Positions 33,246 through 42,316 of a DNA stretch of 64,000 nt are shown piece by piece. Below the pieces are notes generated by a model that did not search any database, was not told where the DNA came from, and saw only the letters and a list, made by a program, of their open reading frames with translations. Position numbers and translations under genes: made by a program. This stretch comes from AP-15 sp963712825 (GTDB taxonomy: Bacteria; Pseudomonadota; Alphaproteobacteria; ATCC43930; CGMCC-115725). Within the stretch, counting starts at the first letter, position 1, and every line of letters begins with the position of its first letter. The DNA is taken from NCBI GenBank assembly GCA_963712825.1, contig CAVQJP010000016.1, positions 434,001 to 498,000 of the forward strand, given 5' to 3'.

Positions 33246-33620
33246 GGTTCTCCATTTGCCGGATGCGGGTTGCTTGACTTTCCGCGACGCGCTTCCAGTC
33301 AGAAAAGCGCGTTTCCGCCGGGTGTCAACCCGGCTCTCGTCATGCGGGCTGCTTGCCGGCCGCGGCAAGCGGCAGACCGCCCTCGCCGTCGACGAACTGG
33401 CTCAAGGCCAGCGTCTGACGGGTCTCGCTGTTTGTGGTCGCGCGTTGCGATCTCGCTTGGGTCGCGGCGCAAGCGCCATGGATTCGGTGATCCCGCCCGG
33501 ATCGCGTTTCTGAAGCGGGAGTGTCCCGGCAGCGCGTGCAGCCCGCCGATCGCGACCGCGCGGCGGATTGGCTCGCGGTCGGACGCCGTACGTGAGGCCC
33601 GCGCGAAGCCCTTGAAATCA
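33246..33620. other. Intergenic region with no convincing gene
   Basis: 375 bases between the leftward small gene and tRNA-Thr (also leftward). It must contain the promoter for the small gene and the tRNA terminator. Frames here are broken or low-complexity. No conserved RNA motif is recognised. Confidence 0.35.
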
Positions 33621-33695
33621 TGGTGCTGCCGGTAAGGATTGAACTTACGACCTCCCCCTTACCAAGGGGGTGCTCTACCACTGAGCTACGGCAGC
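33621..33695 (-). tRNA. tRNA-Thr (anticodon GGT)
   Basis: A 75-base minus-strand cloverleaf with encoded CCA. The acceptor is GCTGCCG with CGGCAGC, the anticodon arm is CCCCC-TTGGTAA-GGGGG and the T arm is GTAAG-TTCAATC-CTTAC. Anticodon GGT reads ACC and ACU. Confidence 0.97.
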
Positions 33696-33844
33696 GCCGG
33701 GGGCAAAACCCGCTTTGCGCGTGCCGACAACAGATACACGACCGGCCGCGGGCTGGCAAGGTGCGGCGCCGCGGAACCGGCGTCGGCGGAATCACGTTTT
33801 CCCCGTGCGAACAAGGCGGTGCACTCGAACGGGACAGGCAGCCG

Positions 33845-34072
33845 ATGACCGGGCTTTCACCGACGCTCAATTCGACGACAAAAGCCGCCGAGGACGCGGC
33901 GCTGAGAGCTTTTGCCGTGGCGCGGTCGCAGGGCCGACCTTCGGTCGAGTGCTATCGTGCCGGTGTCGCCGCCTGGCGCGCGCTTTATCCCGAGCAATCG
34001 GCCGAGTACGCGGCAAAGCGCGCGGTCGCGGCGATCCTGTCCAACTATGTGAACCTGCGGGTCGAAGCCTAA
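33845..34072 (+). CDS. Small hypothetical helical protein
   Basis: 75 residues: MTGLSPTLNSTTKAAEDAAL, then VARSQGRPSVECYRAGVAAW, RALYPEQSAEYAAKRAVAAI and a C-terminal NYVNLRVEA. A compact Ala-rich helical protein. There is no ribosome site of note. The frame extends upstream through the tRNA but that part is not protein-like. Function unknown. Confidence 0.5.
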   Translation: MTGLSPTLNSTTKAAEDAALRAFAVARSQGRPSVECYRAGVAAWRALYPEQSAEYAAKRAVAAILSNYVNLRVEA

Positions 34073-34151
34073 GCCCGCGCCGGGCAGCCCTTCGCGACGG
34101 GCCTGCCGGCTTTTGGTTGACAGCGCCGCCGGGTTTTTGTTGCATCGCCGC

Positions 34152-34349
34152 ATGAAGGACATCCCGGATTTCTCCCCGCGCAAACAGGCCGAGCGGGCGG
34201 CGCGCGAGCGGCGGCTCGGCGAGGCGTTGCGCTCCAATCTGCGCCGGCGCAAGGAGCAGGCGCGCGCGCAAGCCGGGCGCGGCAGCGGCTTGAGCGGCGA
34301 ACCGCTCTGCGGTACAAGCAACGGCCACGGCGATACGACCGCCGATTGA
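34152..34349 (+). CDS. Small conserved basic protein upstream of murA
   Basis: 65 residues: MKDIPDFSPRKQAERAARER, then LGEALRSNLRRRKEQARAQA, ending in a low-complexity tail. Similar short Lys/Arg/Ala helices sit before murA in other Alphaproteobacteria. Probably nucleic-acid binding or structural by composition, but that is inference. The start is ATG 34152; the in-frame sequence before it is not conserved in character. It precedes murA by 48 bases. Confidence 0.6.
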   Translation: MKDIPDFSPRKQAERAARERRLGEALRSNLRRRKEQARAQAGRGSGLSGEPLCGTSNGHGDTTAD

Positions 34350-34397
34350 TGGCCCGTCGCCGCCGCGAATTCGCCGGCGCGGCGGGGAGCCGAGGCA

Positions 34398-35670
<1,273 letters not shown>

Positions 35671-35681
<11 letters not shown>

Positions 35682-36144
35682 CGACCGCCCGGCGCTGAAG
35701 CTGCGGGCCGAGGACGCCGACGACCTCGCGGTGCTGTCGGCCTGTCTGCAGGACGCGCTCGTCGCGGTCCGCGACCTGGCATATCTCGCCGACGAGCAGA
35801 GCTTTGTCTTTGTCGCCAACCGCTTTCGCTGGGAAAGCGGGCTTGGGCCCGGCCCCGGCGAGGAGGGCCATCAGCGCGTGCTGTGCGCGGTGACCTTTGG
35901 CGAGGTCGCCGGCGTCTCCTATCGCGGGTTCCGCCGCGGCGACGAGGACCGCATCCTGTGCCTGCTGGCGGTCCGCACCGCGCTCGACGGCGCCGGCGGC
36001 AGCCCAATCCTGCTCGAATTCGCCGGCGCCGCCGCAATCCGTCTCGATGCCGCCCATATCGTGTGCCGCGCCAAGGATATCGGCGAGCCGTGGCCGACCC
36101 CGTGGCGGCCGCGCCACGACGAGGACGAGGACGAGCCGCGGTGA
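35671..36144 (+). CDS. DUF2948 family protein
   Basis: 157 residues: LKLRAEDADDLAVLSACLQD (10-29), DALVAVRDLAYLADEQSFVF, NRFRWE, RVLCAVTFGEV and an acidic C-terminal tail (HDEDEDEPR). DUF2948 sits between murA and hisG in most Alphaproteobacteria; its function is unknown. The ATG overlaps the murA stop by 11 bases, and the stop overlaps the hisG start as GTGA, so all three are translationally coupled. Confidence 0.9.
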
Positions 36145-36821
36145 CCGGCGCGCGCGACGACCGTCTGATCCTGGCCTTGCCCAACGGCCGCATCCTCGCC
36201 GAGGTGATGCCGTTGCTGCGCCATGTCGGGGTCGAGCCCGAGCCCGCCTTTGCCGACCCGGATTCGCGCCGGCTGCGCTTTGCGACCAGCGATCCCGGTC
36301 TCGACATCATCCGGGTGCGCAGCTTTGACGCCGCGACCTTTGTCGCCTTCGGCGCCGCCCAGCTCGGCGTCGCCGGCAACGACGTGCTGATGGAGTTCGA
36401 TTACACCGAGATCTACGCGCCGCTCGACCTCGATGTCGGGCATTGCCGGATCGCGGTCGCGGCCACCGCCGACTGGGTCGCACGCCAGGACGACACCCGG
36501 CCGAGCCATATCCGGGTCGCGACCAAATATCCCGAGATCACCCGCCGCCACTTCGCCGCCCGCGGCATCCAGGCCGAGTGCATCAAGCTCAACGGTGCGA
36601 TCGAGCTGGCGCCGCGCCTCGGCCTGTGCCGGCACATCGTCGACCTGGTCCAGACCGGCGCCACGTTGAAGGCGAACGGGCTCGCCGAGGTCGAATGCAT
36701 CGCCGAGGTCAGCTCGCGCCTGATCGTCAACCGCCCGGCGCTGAAGACTCGGCCGGAGGAAGTCGGCGGCTGGGTCGACCGCTTCCGCGCCGCAGTCGAA
36801 GGGGAAAGCCGATGCCGCTGA
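36141..36821 (+). CDS. hisG: ATP phosphoribosyltransferase catalytic subunit, short form
   Basis: 226 residues, first step of histidine biosynthesis (ATP plus PRPP). LILALPNGRILAEVMPLL (9-26), GVAGNDVLMEF, the PRPP loop DLVQTGATLKANGL near 168 and VECIAEVSSRLIVNR match the short HisG, which needs the HisRS-like HisZ subunit encoded elsewhere. The start is GTG 36141, coupled to DUF2948. It overlaps hisD by 10 bases. Confidence 0.95.
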   Translation: MTGARDDRLILALPNGRILAEVMPLLRHVGVEPEPAFADPDSRRLRFATSDPGLDIIRVRSFDAATFVAFGAAQLGVAGNDVLMEFDYTEIYAPLDLDVGHCRIAVAATADWVARQDDTRPSHIRVATKYPEITRRHFAARGIQAECIKLNGAIELAPRLGLCRHIVDLVQTGATLKANGLAEVECIAEVSSRLIVNRPALKTRPEEVGGWVDRFRAAVEGESRCR

Positions 36822-38116
36822 CCCTGTCGACCCGCGACCCCGATTTCGCGGCGGCCTTCACCCGGCTGGTCGAAGCCAACCGCGACACCCCCGCCGATGT
36901 CGAGGCCGCGGTCGCGGCGATCATCGAGGATGTCGTGCGCCGCGGCGACGACGCGCTCTTCGACTGCACCCGCCGGTTCGACAAGGTGGATTTGCGGACG
37001 CTCGGGCTGCGCCTGTCGCCGCGCGAAATCGCCGAGGGCGCTGCCGCCGCCCCGGCCGAGACGGTCGCAGCGCTGCGGCTCGCCGCCGCGCGCATCGACA
37101 GCTTTCACCGCCGCCAGTTGCCGGCCGAGATCGATTACGTCGACCCGCTCGGGGTGCGGCTCGCGGCGCGCTGGCGGCCGGTTGACGCGGTCGGACTGTA
37201 TGTGCCGGGCGGCACCGCTTCCTATCCCTCCTCGGTGCTGATGAACGCGATCCCGGCGCGGGTGGCCGGCGTCGGGCGTCTGGTCATGACCGTGCCGGCG
37301 CCGGGCGGCGTGCTGAACCCGTTGGTGCTCGCCGCGGCGCAACTCCTCGAAATCGACGAAATCTACCGGGTCGGCGGGGCCCAGGCGGTGGCGGCGCTGG
37401 CCTACGGCACCGCGACGATCGCCCCGGTCGACAAGATCGTCGGCCCCGGCAACGCCTATGTCGCGGCGGCAAAGCGGCGCGTCTTCGGCCGCGTCGGCAT
37501 CGACATGATCGCCGGGCCGTCGGAGATCCTGGTCGTCGCCGACGCCGGCAACGACCCCGCTTGGATCGCCGCCGACCTGTTGTCGCAGGCGGAGCACGAC
37601 ACCGCGGCGCAGGCGATCCTGATGACCGACGACGGCGCGTTCGCCGCGGCGGTCGCGGCGGCGGTCGAGCGTCATCTGGTGCAGCTGCCGCGCGCCGGGA
37701 TCGCGCGCGCGAGCTGGGAGGCGAACGGCGCGATCGTGATCGTCGCCGATTGGGGCGAGGCGCCGGCCTTGATCGACCGGATCGCCCCCGAGCATCTCGA
37801 GCTGGCACTCGACGACGCCGACGCCCTGGCGGCACAAGTCCGCCATGCCGGGGCGATCTTTCTCGGCCGCTGGGCGCCCGAGGCGATCGGCGACTACATC
37901 GCCGGCCCCAACCACGTGCTGCCGACGGCGCGCAGCGCGCGGTTTGCCTCCGGGCTCGGCGTCCTCGACTTTATGAAGCGCAGCTCGCTCGTGCGCTGCG
38001 ACGAGGCGAGCCTCGAAGCGCTGGGACCGGCGGCGATCCGGCTTGCCGCGGCCGAGGGGCTCGCGGCGCACGCGCTGTCCTTGTCGGTTCGCCTCGACCG
38101 CCGCAACGCGAGCTGA
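36812..38116 (+). CDS. hisD: Histidinol dehydrogenase
   Basis: 434 residues. Two-step NAD oxidation of histidinol to histidine, zinc-dependent. YVPGGTASYPSSVLMNAIPA, IVGPGNAYVAAAKRRVFG, AGPSEILVVAD, then the zinc ligand segment QAEHDTAAQA and the catalytic APEHLEL. The late IAGPNHVLPT and FMKRSSLVRCDEASL are family-specific. Overlap with hisG indicates co-translation. Confidence 0.96.
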   Translation: MPLTLSTRDPDFAAAFTRLVEANRDTPADVEAAVAAIIEDVVRRGDDALFDCTRRFDKVDLRTLGLRLSPREIAEGAAAAPAETVAALRLAAARIDSFHRRQLPAEIDYVDPLGVRLAARWRPVDAVGLYVPGGTASYPSSVLMNAIPARVAGVGRLVMTVPAPGGVLNPLVLAAAQLLEIDEIYRVGGAQAVAALAYGTATIAPVDKIVGPGNAYVAAAKRRVFGRVGIDMIAGPSEILVVADAGNDPAWIAADLLSQAEHDTAAQAILMTDDGAFAAAVAAAVERHLVQLPRAGIARASWEANGAIVIVADWGEAPALIDRIAPEHLELALDDADALAAQVRHAGAIFLGRWAPEAIGDYIAGPNHVLPTARSARFASGLGVLDFMKRSSLVRCDEASLEALGPAAIRLAAAEGLAAHALSLSVRLDRRNAS

Positions 38117-38127
38117 GCCGACCTGCG

Positions 38128-38622
38128 ATGGCCGAATTCGGCGACGATGCCGGGGACGACCAGCGGATCGCCGCGATCACGCTTGACGAGCACACCGTTG
38201 TGCGCCGCAACGCCGACATCGAGCACGAGCGCGCGACCGCGATCGCCGACCTCCTGGAAGAGAATTCGTTTGCGCCGGTTTCGGGCCGCCGCGGCCCGTT
38301 CGACCTGCACCTGGCGATCGAGGAAAACCGGCTGACCCTCGACATCCGTTCGGCGGCGGACGGCTCGAGCGAAGCCGTGGTGCTGCCGCTCGCGCCCTTT
38401 CGCCGCATCGTCAAGGACTACTTCATCGTCTGCGAGAGCTATTACGAGGCGGTCCGCGGCGCCCGCCTCGGCCAGGTCGAGGCGATCGACATGGGCCGGC
38501 GCGGGTTGCACGACGAGGGCTCGGCATTGCTGACCGAGCGGCTCGCCGACAAGGTCGCGATCGACCATGCCACCGCCCGGCGGCTGTTCACGTTGATCTG
38601 CGTGCTGCATCTGCGGGGGTGA
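38128..38622 (+). CDS. UPF0262 family protein
   Basis: 164 residues: IAAITLDEHTVVRRNADIEH, ERATAIADLLEENSFAPV, GPFDLHLAIEENRLTLDI, then DYFIVCESYYEAVRGA and MGRRGLHDEGSALLTERL. UPF0262 lies between hisD and infA/maf in Alphaproteobacteria and has no known function. The start is ATG 38128, 11 bases after hisD. It ends 7 bases before maf; the infA gene usually found here is missing. Confidence 0.92.
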   Translation: MAEFGDDAGDDQRIAAITLDEHTVVRRNADIEHERATAIADLLEENSFAPVSGRRGPFDLHLAIEENRLTLDIRSAADGSSEAVVLPLAPFRRIVKDYFIVCESYYEAVRGARLGQVEAIDMGRRGLHDEGSALLTERLADKVAIDHATARRLFTLICVLHLRG

Positions 38623-38629
38623 GGGTGCG

Positions 38630-39226
38630 GTGACGGCGGCGCTGCTGGTGCTGGCGTCGGCCTCGCCGCGACGGCTGGAATTGCTGGCGCAGATCGGCGT
38701 CGTCCCCGATCTGGTCGACCCGGCCGACATCGACGAGACCCCGCGGCGCGGCGAGCTGCCGCCGGCTCATGCGCTGCGCCTCGCCCGCGAGAAGCTGCTG
38801 CGGGTGATGCCGCGGCACCCCGGCGCTTTTGTCCTCGCCGCCGACACCGTCGTCGCCTGCGGCCGGCGCATCTTGCCAAAGCCCGCCGACGAGCCGAGCG
38901 CGCGCCGCTGCCTCGACTTGTTGTCGGGCCGCCGCCACCGGGTGCATTCCGGCGTCGCCCTCTCCGGCCCCGACGGCCGGGTCGCAATCCGCCGGGTCGA
39001 CACCCAGGTCGCGTTCAAGCGCCTCAGCGCCGACGAGCTTGCCGCCTATCTCGCGAGTGGCGAATGGCGCGGCAAGGCCGGCGGCTATGCGATCCAGGGC
39101 CGCGCCGCGGCGTTGATCCGGTTTGTCTCCGGCTCCTACTCGAATGTCGTCGGGCTGCCGTTGTTCGAGACGGCACAGCTCCTGGCCGGCCGCGGCTACC
39201 GCCCGCGATGCGCCGCGAGCTCGTAA
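38630..39226 (+). CDS. maf: Maf-like nucleoside triphosphate pyrophosphatase
   Basis: 198 residues. Maf proteins hydrolyse non-canonical or some canonical NTPs to monophosphates. SASPRRLELLAQIGV (10-24), the catalytic AADTVV region, KPADEPSARRCLDLLSGR, and EWRGKAGGYAIQGRAAALI are diagnostic. The start is GTG 38630. It overlaps the RNase G gene by 19 bases. Confidence 0.93.
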   Translation: MTAALLVLASASPRRLELLAQIGVVPDLVDPADIDETPRRGELPPAHALRLAREKLLRVMPRHPGAFVLAADTVVACGRRILPKPADEPSARRCLDLLSGRRHRVHSGVALSGPDGRVAIRRVDTQVAFKRLSADELAAYLASGEWRGKAGGYAIQGRAAALIRFVSGSYSNVVGLPLFETAQLLAGRGYRPRCAASS

Positions 39227-40638
39227 TCTCGGCCGGCCCCGGCGAGTGGCGGGCGGCGCTGCTTGAAGACGGCCGCCCGGTCGAGCTGCGGGTCGAGCGC
39301 GGCGACGGCGCCGAGCTCGCCAGCATTCACCTTGGCCGTGTCGTGCGGCTGCTGCCGGCGCTCGGCGCGGCACTGGCGGATGTCGGCGGCGAGCGCCCGG
39401 GCTTTCTGCCGCAAAGCGAGATTTTCCCGCGCCGCCGCCGTCTCGCCGAGGGCGAGCGCGTCCTCGTCCAGATCCGCCGCGAGGCGCAGGGCGGCAAGGC
39501 GGCCCGGCTTTCGACCGCGGTGGCGCTGCGCGGCCGGCTGATCGAGCTGGTTGCGGGCCGGCCAGGTCTCCGCGGCGCCGAAGCCTTCGCCCCGGAGGAT
39601 CAGGCGCTTCTGCGCGCTGCCATCGCCACCACGCGCCCGCCCCCCGCGGCGGAGATCTCTCCCTCGTCCCGCTTGCTTGGAGAAGGCCGGGGCGAGGGGC
39701 CTTCCACGCAAACGGCGGTCGGGCTTCGCGTCCTGCAATCTGCGCCGATCGCAGCGCTTGTCGCCGAGGCGCAGACCTTGCGTGCCCGCCTCGACGCCAT
39801 CGCCGAAACTGCCGCGCACGTCGTTCCGCCGATGCGTCTCCATCCGGCCGCGACCCGCGCCGCTGCGCTCGCCGGCGTATTTCCGGCGGTCGAGCACATC
39901 CTCGTCGACGACCCCGCCGCCATTCCTGAAACCCGCGCCGCCTTCGCCGGCGCCGCGGTATCGCATCTCACGGCGGCGGACTGGCCGGTCGACCTCGACG
40001 CGCTCGTCGACGAGGCCCTGTCGCCGAGCGTGGCGCTCGCCGGCGGCGGCAGGGTCCATGTCGAGCCGACCCGCGCGGCGGTGCTGGTCGACGTCGACAG
40101 CGGCACGCCCGAGACCGGGTCGCCCGAGCGGACCGCGCTCGCGGTCGACCTTGCCGCCGCCGAAGAAATCGCCCGGCAGATCAGGCTGCGCAGTCTTGCC
40201 GGCGCCGTCGTCGTCGATTTTGTCGGCCTCGACGACCGCGGCGCGCGCGAGCGGGTGCGCACGACCCTGGTCCGCGCGCTCGCCGCCGACCCGCTTGAGC
40301 CGCAATGCCTCGGCTGGACCCGGCTCGGCCATTTCGAGCTGGTGCGGCGGCGGCGCGTGCGCCCACTGGCCGAAGGCTTGCTGGAGCCGGCGCCGGGCGG
40401 CGTTTTGGTCAAGACTGCCGCGACCATCGCGCATCAGGCCTTGCGCGCTCTGCGGCGCGAGGCGCGGGCGCAACCGGCGCACCGCTGGCGGCTGAGCGTC
40501 GCCCCCGATGTCGCCGCGGCGCTCTGCGGCGAGGCCGCCGACGCATTGCGCGCCGTCGAGGAGCGGCTTGGCCGGGCCGTCCTCGTCACCGTCGATGCCA
40601 GCCTCGGCCGCGACCGGTTCCAAATCGCCCCGCTCTGA
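39208..40638 (+). CDS. Ribonuclease E/G family protein, divergent
   Basis: 476 residues. An S1-like N-terminal domain (IHLGRVVRLLPALGAALAD) is followed by the catalytic core with AVLVDVDSG (the aspartate of RNase E/G) and AAAEEIARQIRLRSLAGAVV, then VDFVGL. Two differences from RNase E/G are notable. The zinc-link CPxCxG is absent. An extra segment, EISPSSRLLGEGRGEGP near 150-166, is the translation of a dispersed palindromic repeat. It sits in its usual position after maf and before yacG and processes RNA 5' ends, if still active. Confidence 0.85.
   Translation: MRRELVISAGPGEWRAALLEDGRPVELRVERGDGAELASIHLGRVVRLLPALGAALADVGGERPGFLPQSEIFPRRRRLAEGERVLVQIRREAQGGKAARLSTAVALRGRLIELVAGRPGLRGAEAFAPEDQALLRAAIATTRPPPAAEISPSSRLLGEGRGEGPSTQTAVGLRVLQSAPIAALVAEAQTLRARLDAIAETAAHVVPPMRLHPAATRAAALAGVFPAVEHILVDDPAAIPETRAAFAGAAVSHLTAADWPVDLDALVDEALSPSVALAGGGRVHVEPTRAAVLVDVDSGTPETGSPERTALAVDLAAAEEIARQIRLRSLAGAVVVDFVGLDDRGARERVRTTLVRALAADPLEPQCLGWTRLGHFELVRRRRVRPLAEGLLEPAPGGVLVKTAATIAHQALRALRREARAQPAHRWRLSVAPDVAAALCGEAADALRAVEERLGRAVLVTVDASLGRDRFQIAPL
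39655..39702. repeat. Palindromic repeat inserted in frame in the RNase G gene
   Basis: The 48 bases carry CCCTCGTCCCG near 39661 and CGGGGCGAGGG near 39689, which pair with one G-T mismatch around a loop TTGCTTGGAGAAGG. The type is the CTCTCCC...GGGCGAGGGG repeat common in proteobacterial intergenic DNA. Here it is read as protein without a stop. A related repeat occurs at 22890. Confidence 0.65.
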
Positions 40639-40654
40639 TTATATCCCCAAAATC

Positions 40655-40834
40655 ATGGACGATTCGCCGATTCTGCCGCCGCGCCCGTGCCCGATCTGCG
40701 GCAAGCCCGCCACTTCGCGGCACCGGCCGTTCTGCTCGGCGCGCTGCGCCCAGATCGACCTCGGCCGCTGGCTCAAAGGCAATTACCGCATCGAAACCGA
40801 CGAGCCGCCCGACGACGGCAGCGACGAGCGCTGA
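40655..40834 (+). CDS. yacG: DNA gyrase inhibitor YacG, zinc-binding
   Basis: 59 residues. Cys12, Cys15 (CPIC), Cys27 and Cys31 (FCSARC) form the zinc site, followed by DLGRWLKGNYRI, which is the conserved gyrase-binding part, and an acidic tail. YacG binds GyrB and inhibits DNA supercoiling. Sixteen bases separate it from the RNase G gene. Confidence 0.93.
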   Translation: MDDSPILPPRPCPICGKPATSRHRPFCSARCAQIDLGRWLKGNYRIETDEPPDDGSDER

Positions 40835-40907
40835 GCCGGCCCTCGGCTCGATTGACCCGACCCGCCCATAACGCGACCATGGTTGCGACCTGCGCGCCGG
40901 GGGGTGA

Positions 40908-41537
40908 ATGACCGCGCCGCCGAGCCTCGATCGTTACCGCTTGATCTATGCCGACCCGCCCTGGACCTTCGCGACCTATTCGCGCAAGGGCAAGGGGCGC
41001 AGCGCCGAGGCCTATTACGACTGCATGTCGCTCGACGACATCAAGACGCTGCCGGTGGCCGACTGGGCCGCTGACGATTGCGTGCTGCTGCTGTGGACGA
41101 CCGACCCGTTGCTGCCGACCGCTTTCGACGTGATCCGCGCCTGGGGCTTTACCTACAAGACCGTTGGGTTTTACTGGGCCAAGCTGAACAAGCGCAATGC
41201 CGCGCCGGTTTTTACCGAAGCCAGCTTTTTCACCGGGCTCGGCTTTTGGACCCGCGCCAACCCCGAGCTGTGTCTGCTCGCGACCCGCGGCCACCCCAAG
41301 CGTCGCCGCGCCGACGTGCGCAAGCTGATCGTCTCGCCGCGCCGCGAGCACAGCCGCAAGCCCGACGAGGCCTATGAGCGCATCGAGCATCTGTGCGAAG
41401 GGCCGTACCTCGAAATGTTCGCGCGCTCGTCGCGGCCGGGCTGGGACCGGTGGGGCAGCGAATCCGATCTTCGCCAGATAGGCCCGCGCCGCTGGGGGGC
41501 GGCGAGCTACCCTGACGCGCCGCCGGCCGCTGAATAA
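40908..41537 (+). CDS. MT-A70 family DNA/RNA adenine N6-methyltransferase
   Basis: 209 residues. The catalytic motif IV is YADPPWTFATY (14-24). LLLWTTDPLLPTAFDVI and WAKLNKRNAAPVF follow; the SAM-proximal C-terminal motif is EHSRKPDEAYERIEHLC near 158. It ends in LEMFARSSRPGWDRWG, the usual MT-A70 close. No restriction endonuclease or specificity gene is nearby, so it is an orphan methyltransferase. Such enzymes can be regulatory or phage-derived. The start ATG 40908 follows GGGGGG. Confidence 0.9.
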   Translation: MTAPPSLDRYRLIYADPPWTFATYSRKGKGRSAEAYYDCMSLDDIKTLPVADWAADDCVLLLWTTDPLLPTAFDVIRAWGFTYKTVGFYWAKLNKRNAAPVFTEASFFTGLGFWTRANPELCLLATRGHPKRRRADVRKLIVSPRREHSRKPDEAYERIEHLCEGPYLEMFARSSRPGWDRWGSESDLRQIGPRRWGAASYPDAPPAAE

Positions 41538-41614
41538 CGCGGGAATCCCGTCGCCTTTACCGCGAAGTAACCGCGCCGCCGCATAGTGCGGCGAGGAACT
41601 CGTCGGGCGGCGGC

Positions 41615-42142
41615 ATGATCGGGTGGGCGCTGCGCTGGGTGCTGGTGTGGTGCGCCGTTGCCGTCCTGTGGGCCGCGGCGACAAAGGGCGCCGGCTGGCT
41701 GCCGTTGCCGGGTCGGGCGCCGTCCGAAATCGTTGTCGGCGCTGCCTCGCCGCCCGCAGCCGAGCCTGCCGCGGCGGTCAACACCCTGGTCTACCCGGTC
41801 GACGCGCGCGGTCACGTCCTGCTCGACGCCATCGTCAACGGCGCGCCGGTGCGGTTTCTCGTCGACACCGGGGCGAGCCTCGTCGTCCTGACCCCGGCTG
41901 ATGCGCGCGCCGCCGGCCTCAACCCGGGCCGGCTCGCCTTTGACGCGCGCGCCAGCACCGCCAACGGCGTCGTCCGCATGGCGCCGGTCACGCTGCGCGA
42001 AATCCGGCTCGGCCAGCTGGCGGTCGGCGACGTCCACGGCGCAGTCGTCGAAAACCTGAACGTGTCGCTGCTCGGGATCAGCTTTCTCTCCCGCTTGCGC
42101 AGCTATGAAATGCGCGACGGCCGCCTGACCATCGCCTGGTAG
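41615..42142 (+). CDS. Retroviral-type (clan AA) aspartic protease, membrane-anchored
   Basis: 175 residues. An N-terminal membrane segment (ALRWVLVWCAVAVLWAAAT) precedes a single-domain aspartic protease with FLVDTGASLVVLTPADARAA (the DTG catalytic motif near 88) and VVENLNVSLLGISFLSRL near the end. This is the TIGR02281 family of bacterial retropepsin-like proteins; the catalytic site forms by dimerisation. Located after the MT-A70 gene. Confidence 0.88.
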   Translation: MIGWALRWVLVWCAVAVLWAAATKGAGWLPLPGRAPSEIVVGAASPPAAEPAAAVNTLVYPVDARGHVLLDAIVNGAPVRFLVDTGASLVVLTPADARAAGLNPGRLAFDARASTANGVVRMAPVTLREIRLGQLAVGDVHGAVVENLNVSLLGISFLSRLRSYEMRDGRLTIAW

Positions 42143-42175
42143 CACCCCCCGCCGGCTGCGCTGGCGCCGACCAGG

Positions 42176-42270
42176 TTACGCCAGCGTTATTGCGAGGAGC
42201 ACAGCGACGCGGCAATCCCAACCGGACCAGGCTCAGCAGCCGGGATTGCGTCCCGGCGGGTCGCAACTGC
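42176..42270. repeat. Dispersed repeat with inverted ends
   Basis: TTACGCCAGCGTTATTGCGAG, the GACGCGGCAATCCC segment and later GGGATTGCGTCCCG form an interspersed-repeat-like unit; GGCAATCCC pairs with GGGATTGC. It lies between the protease gene and the convergent sulfatase gene, so it may end their transcripts. Confidence 0.45.
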
Positions 42271-42316
42271 CAAATGGGCGGTTTGATCCAGTCAGAACCG
42301 CTAGATCCGTGACGGG

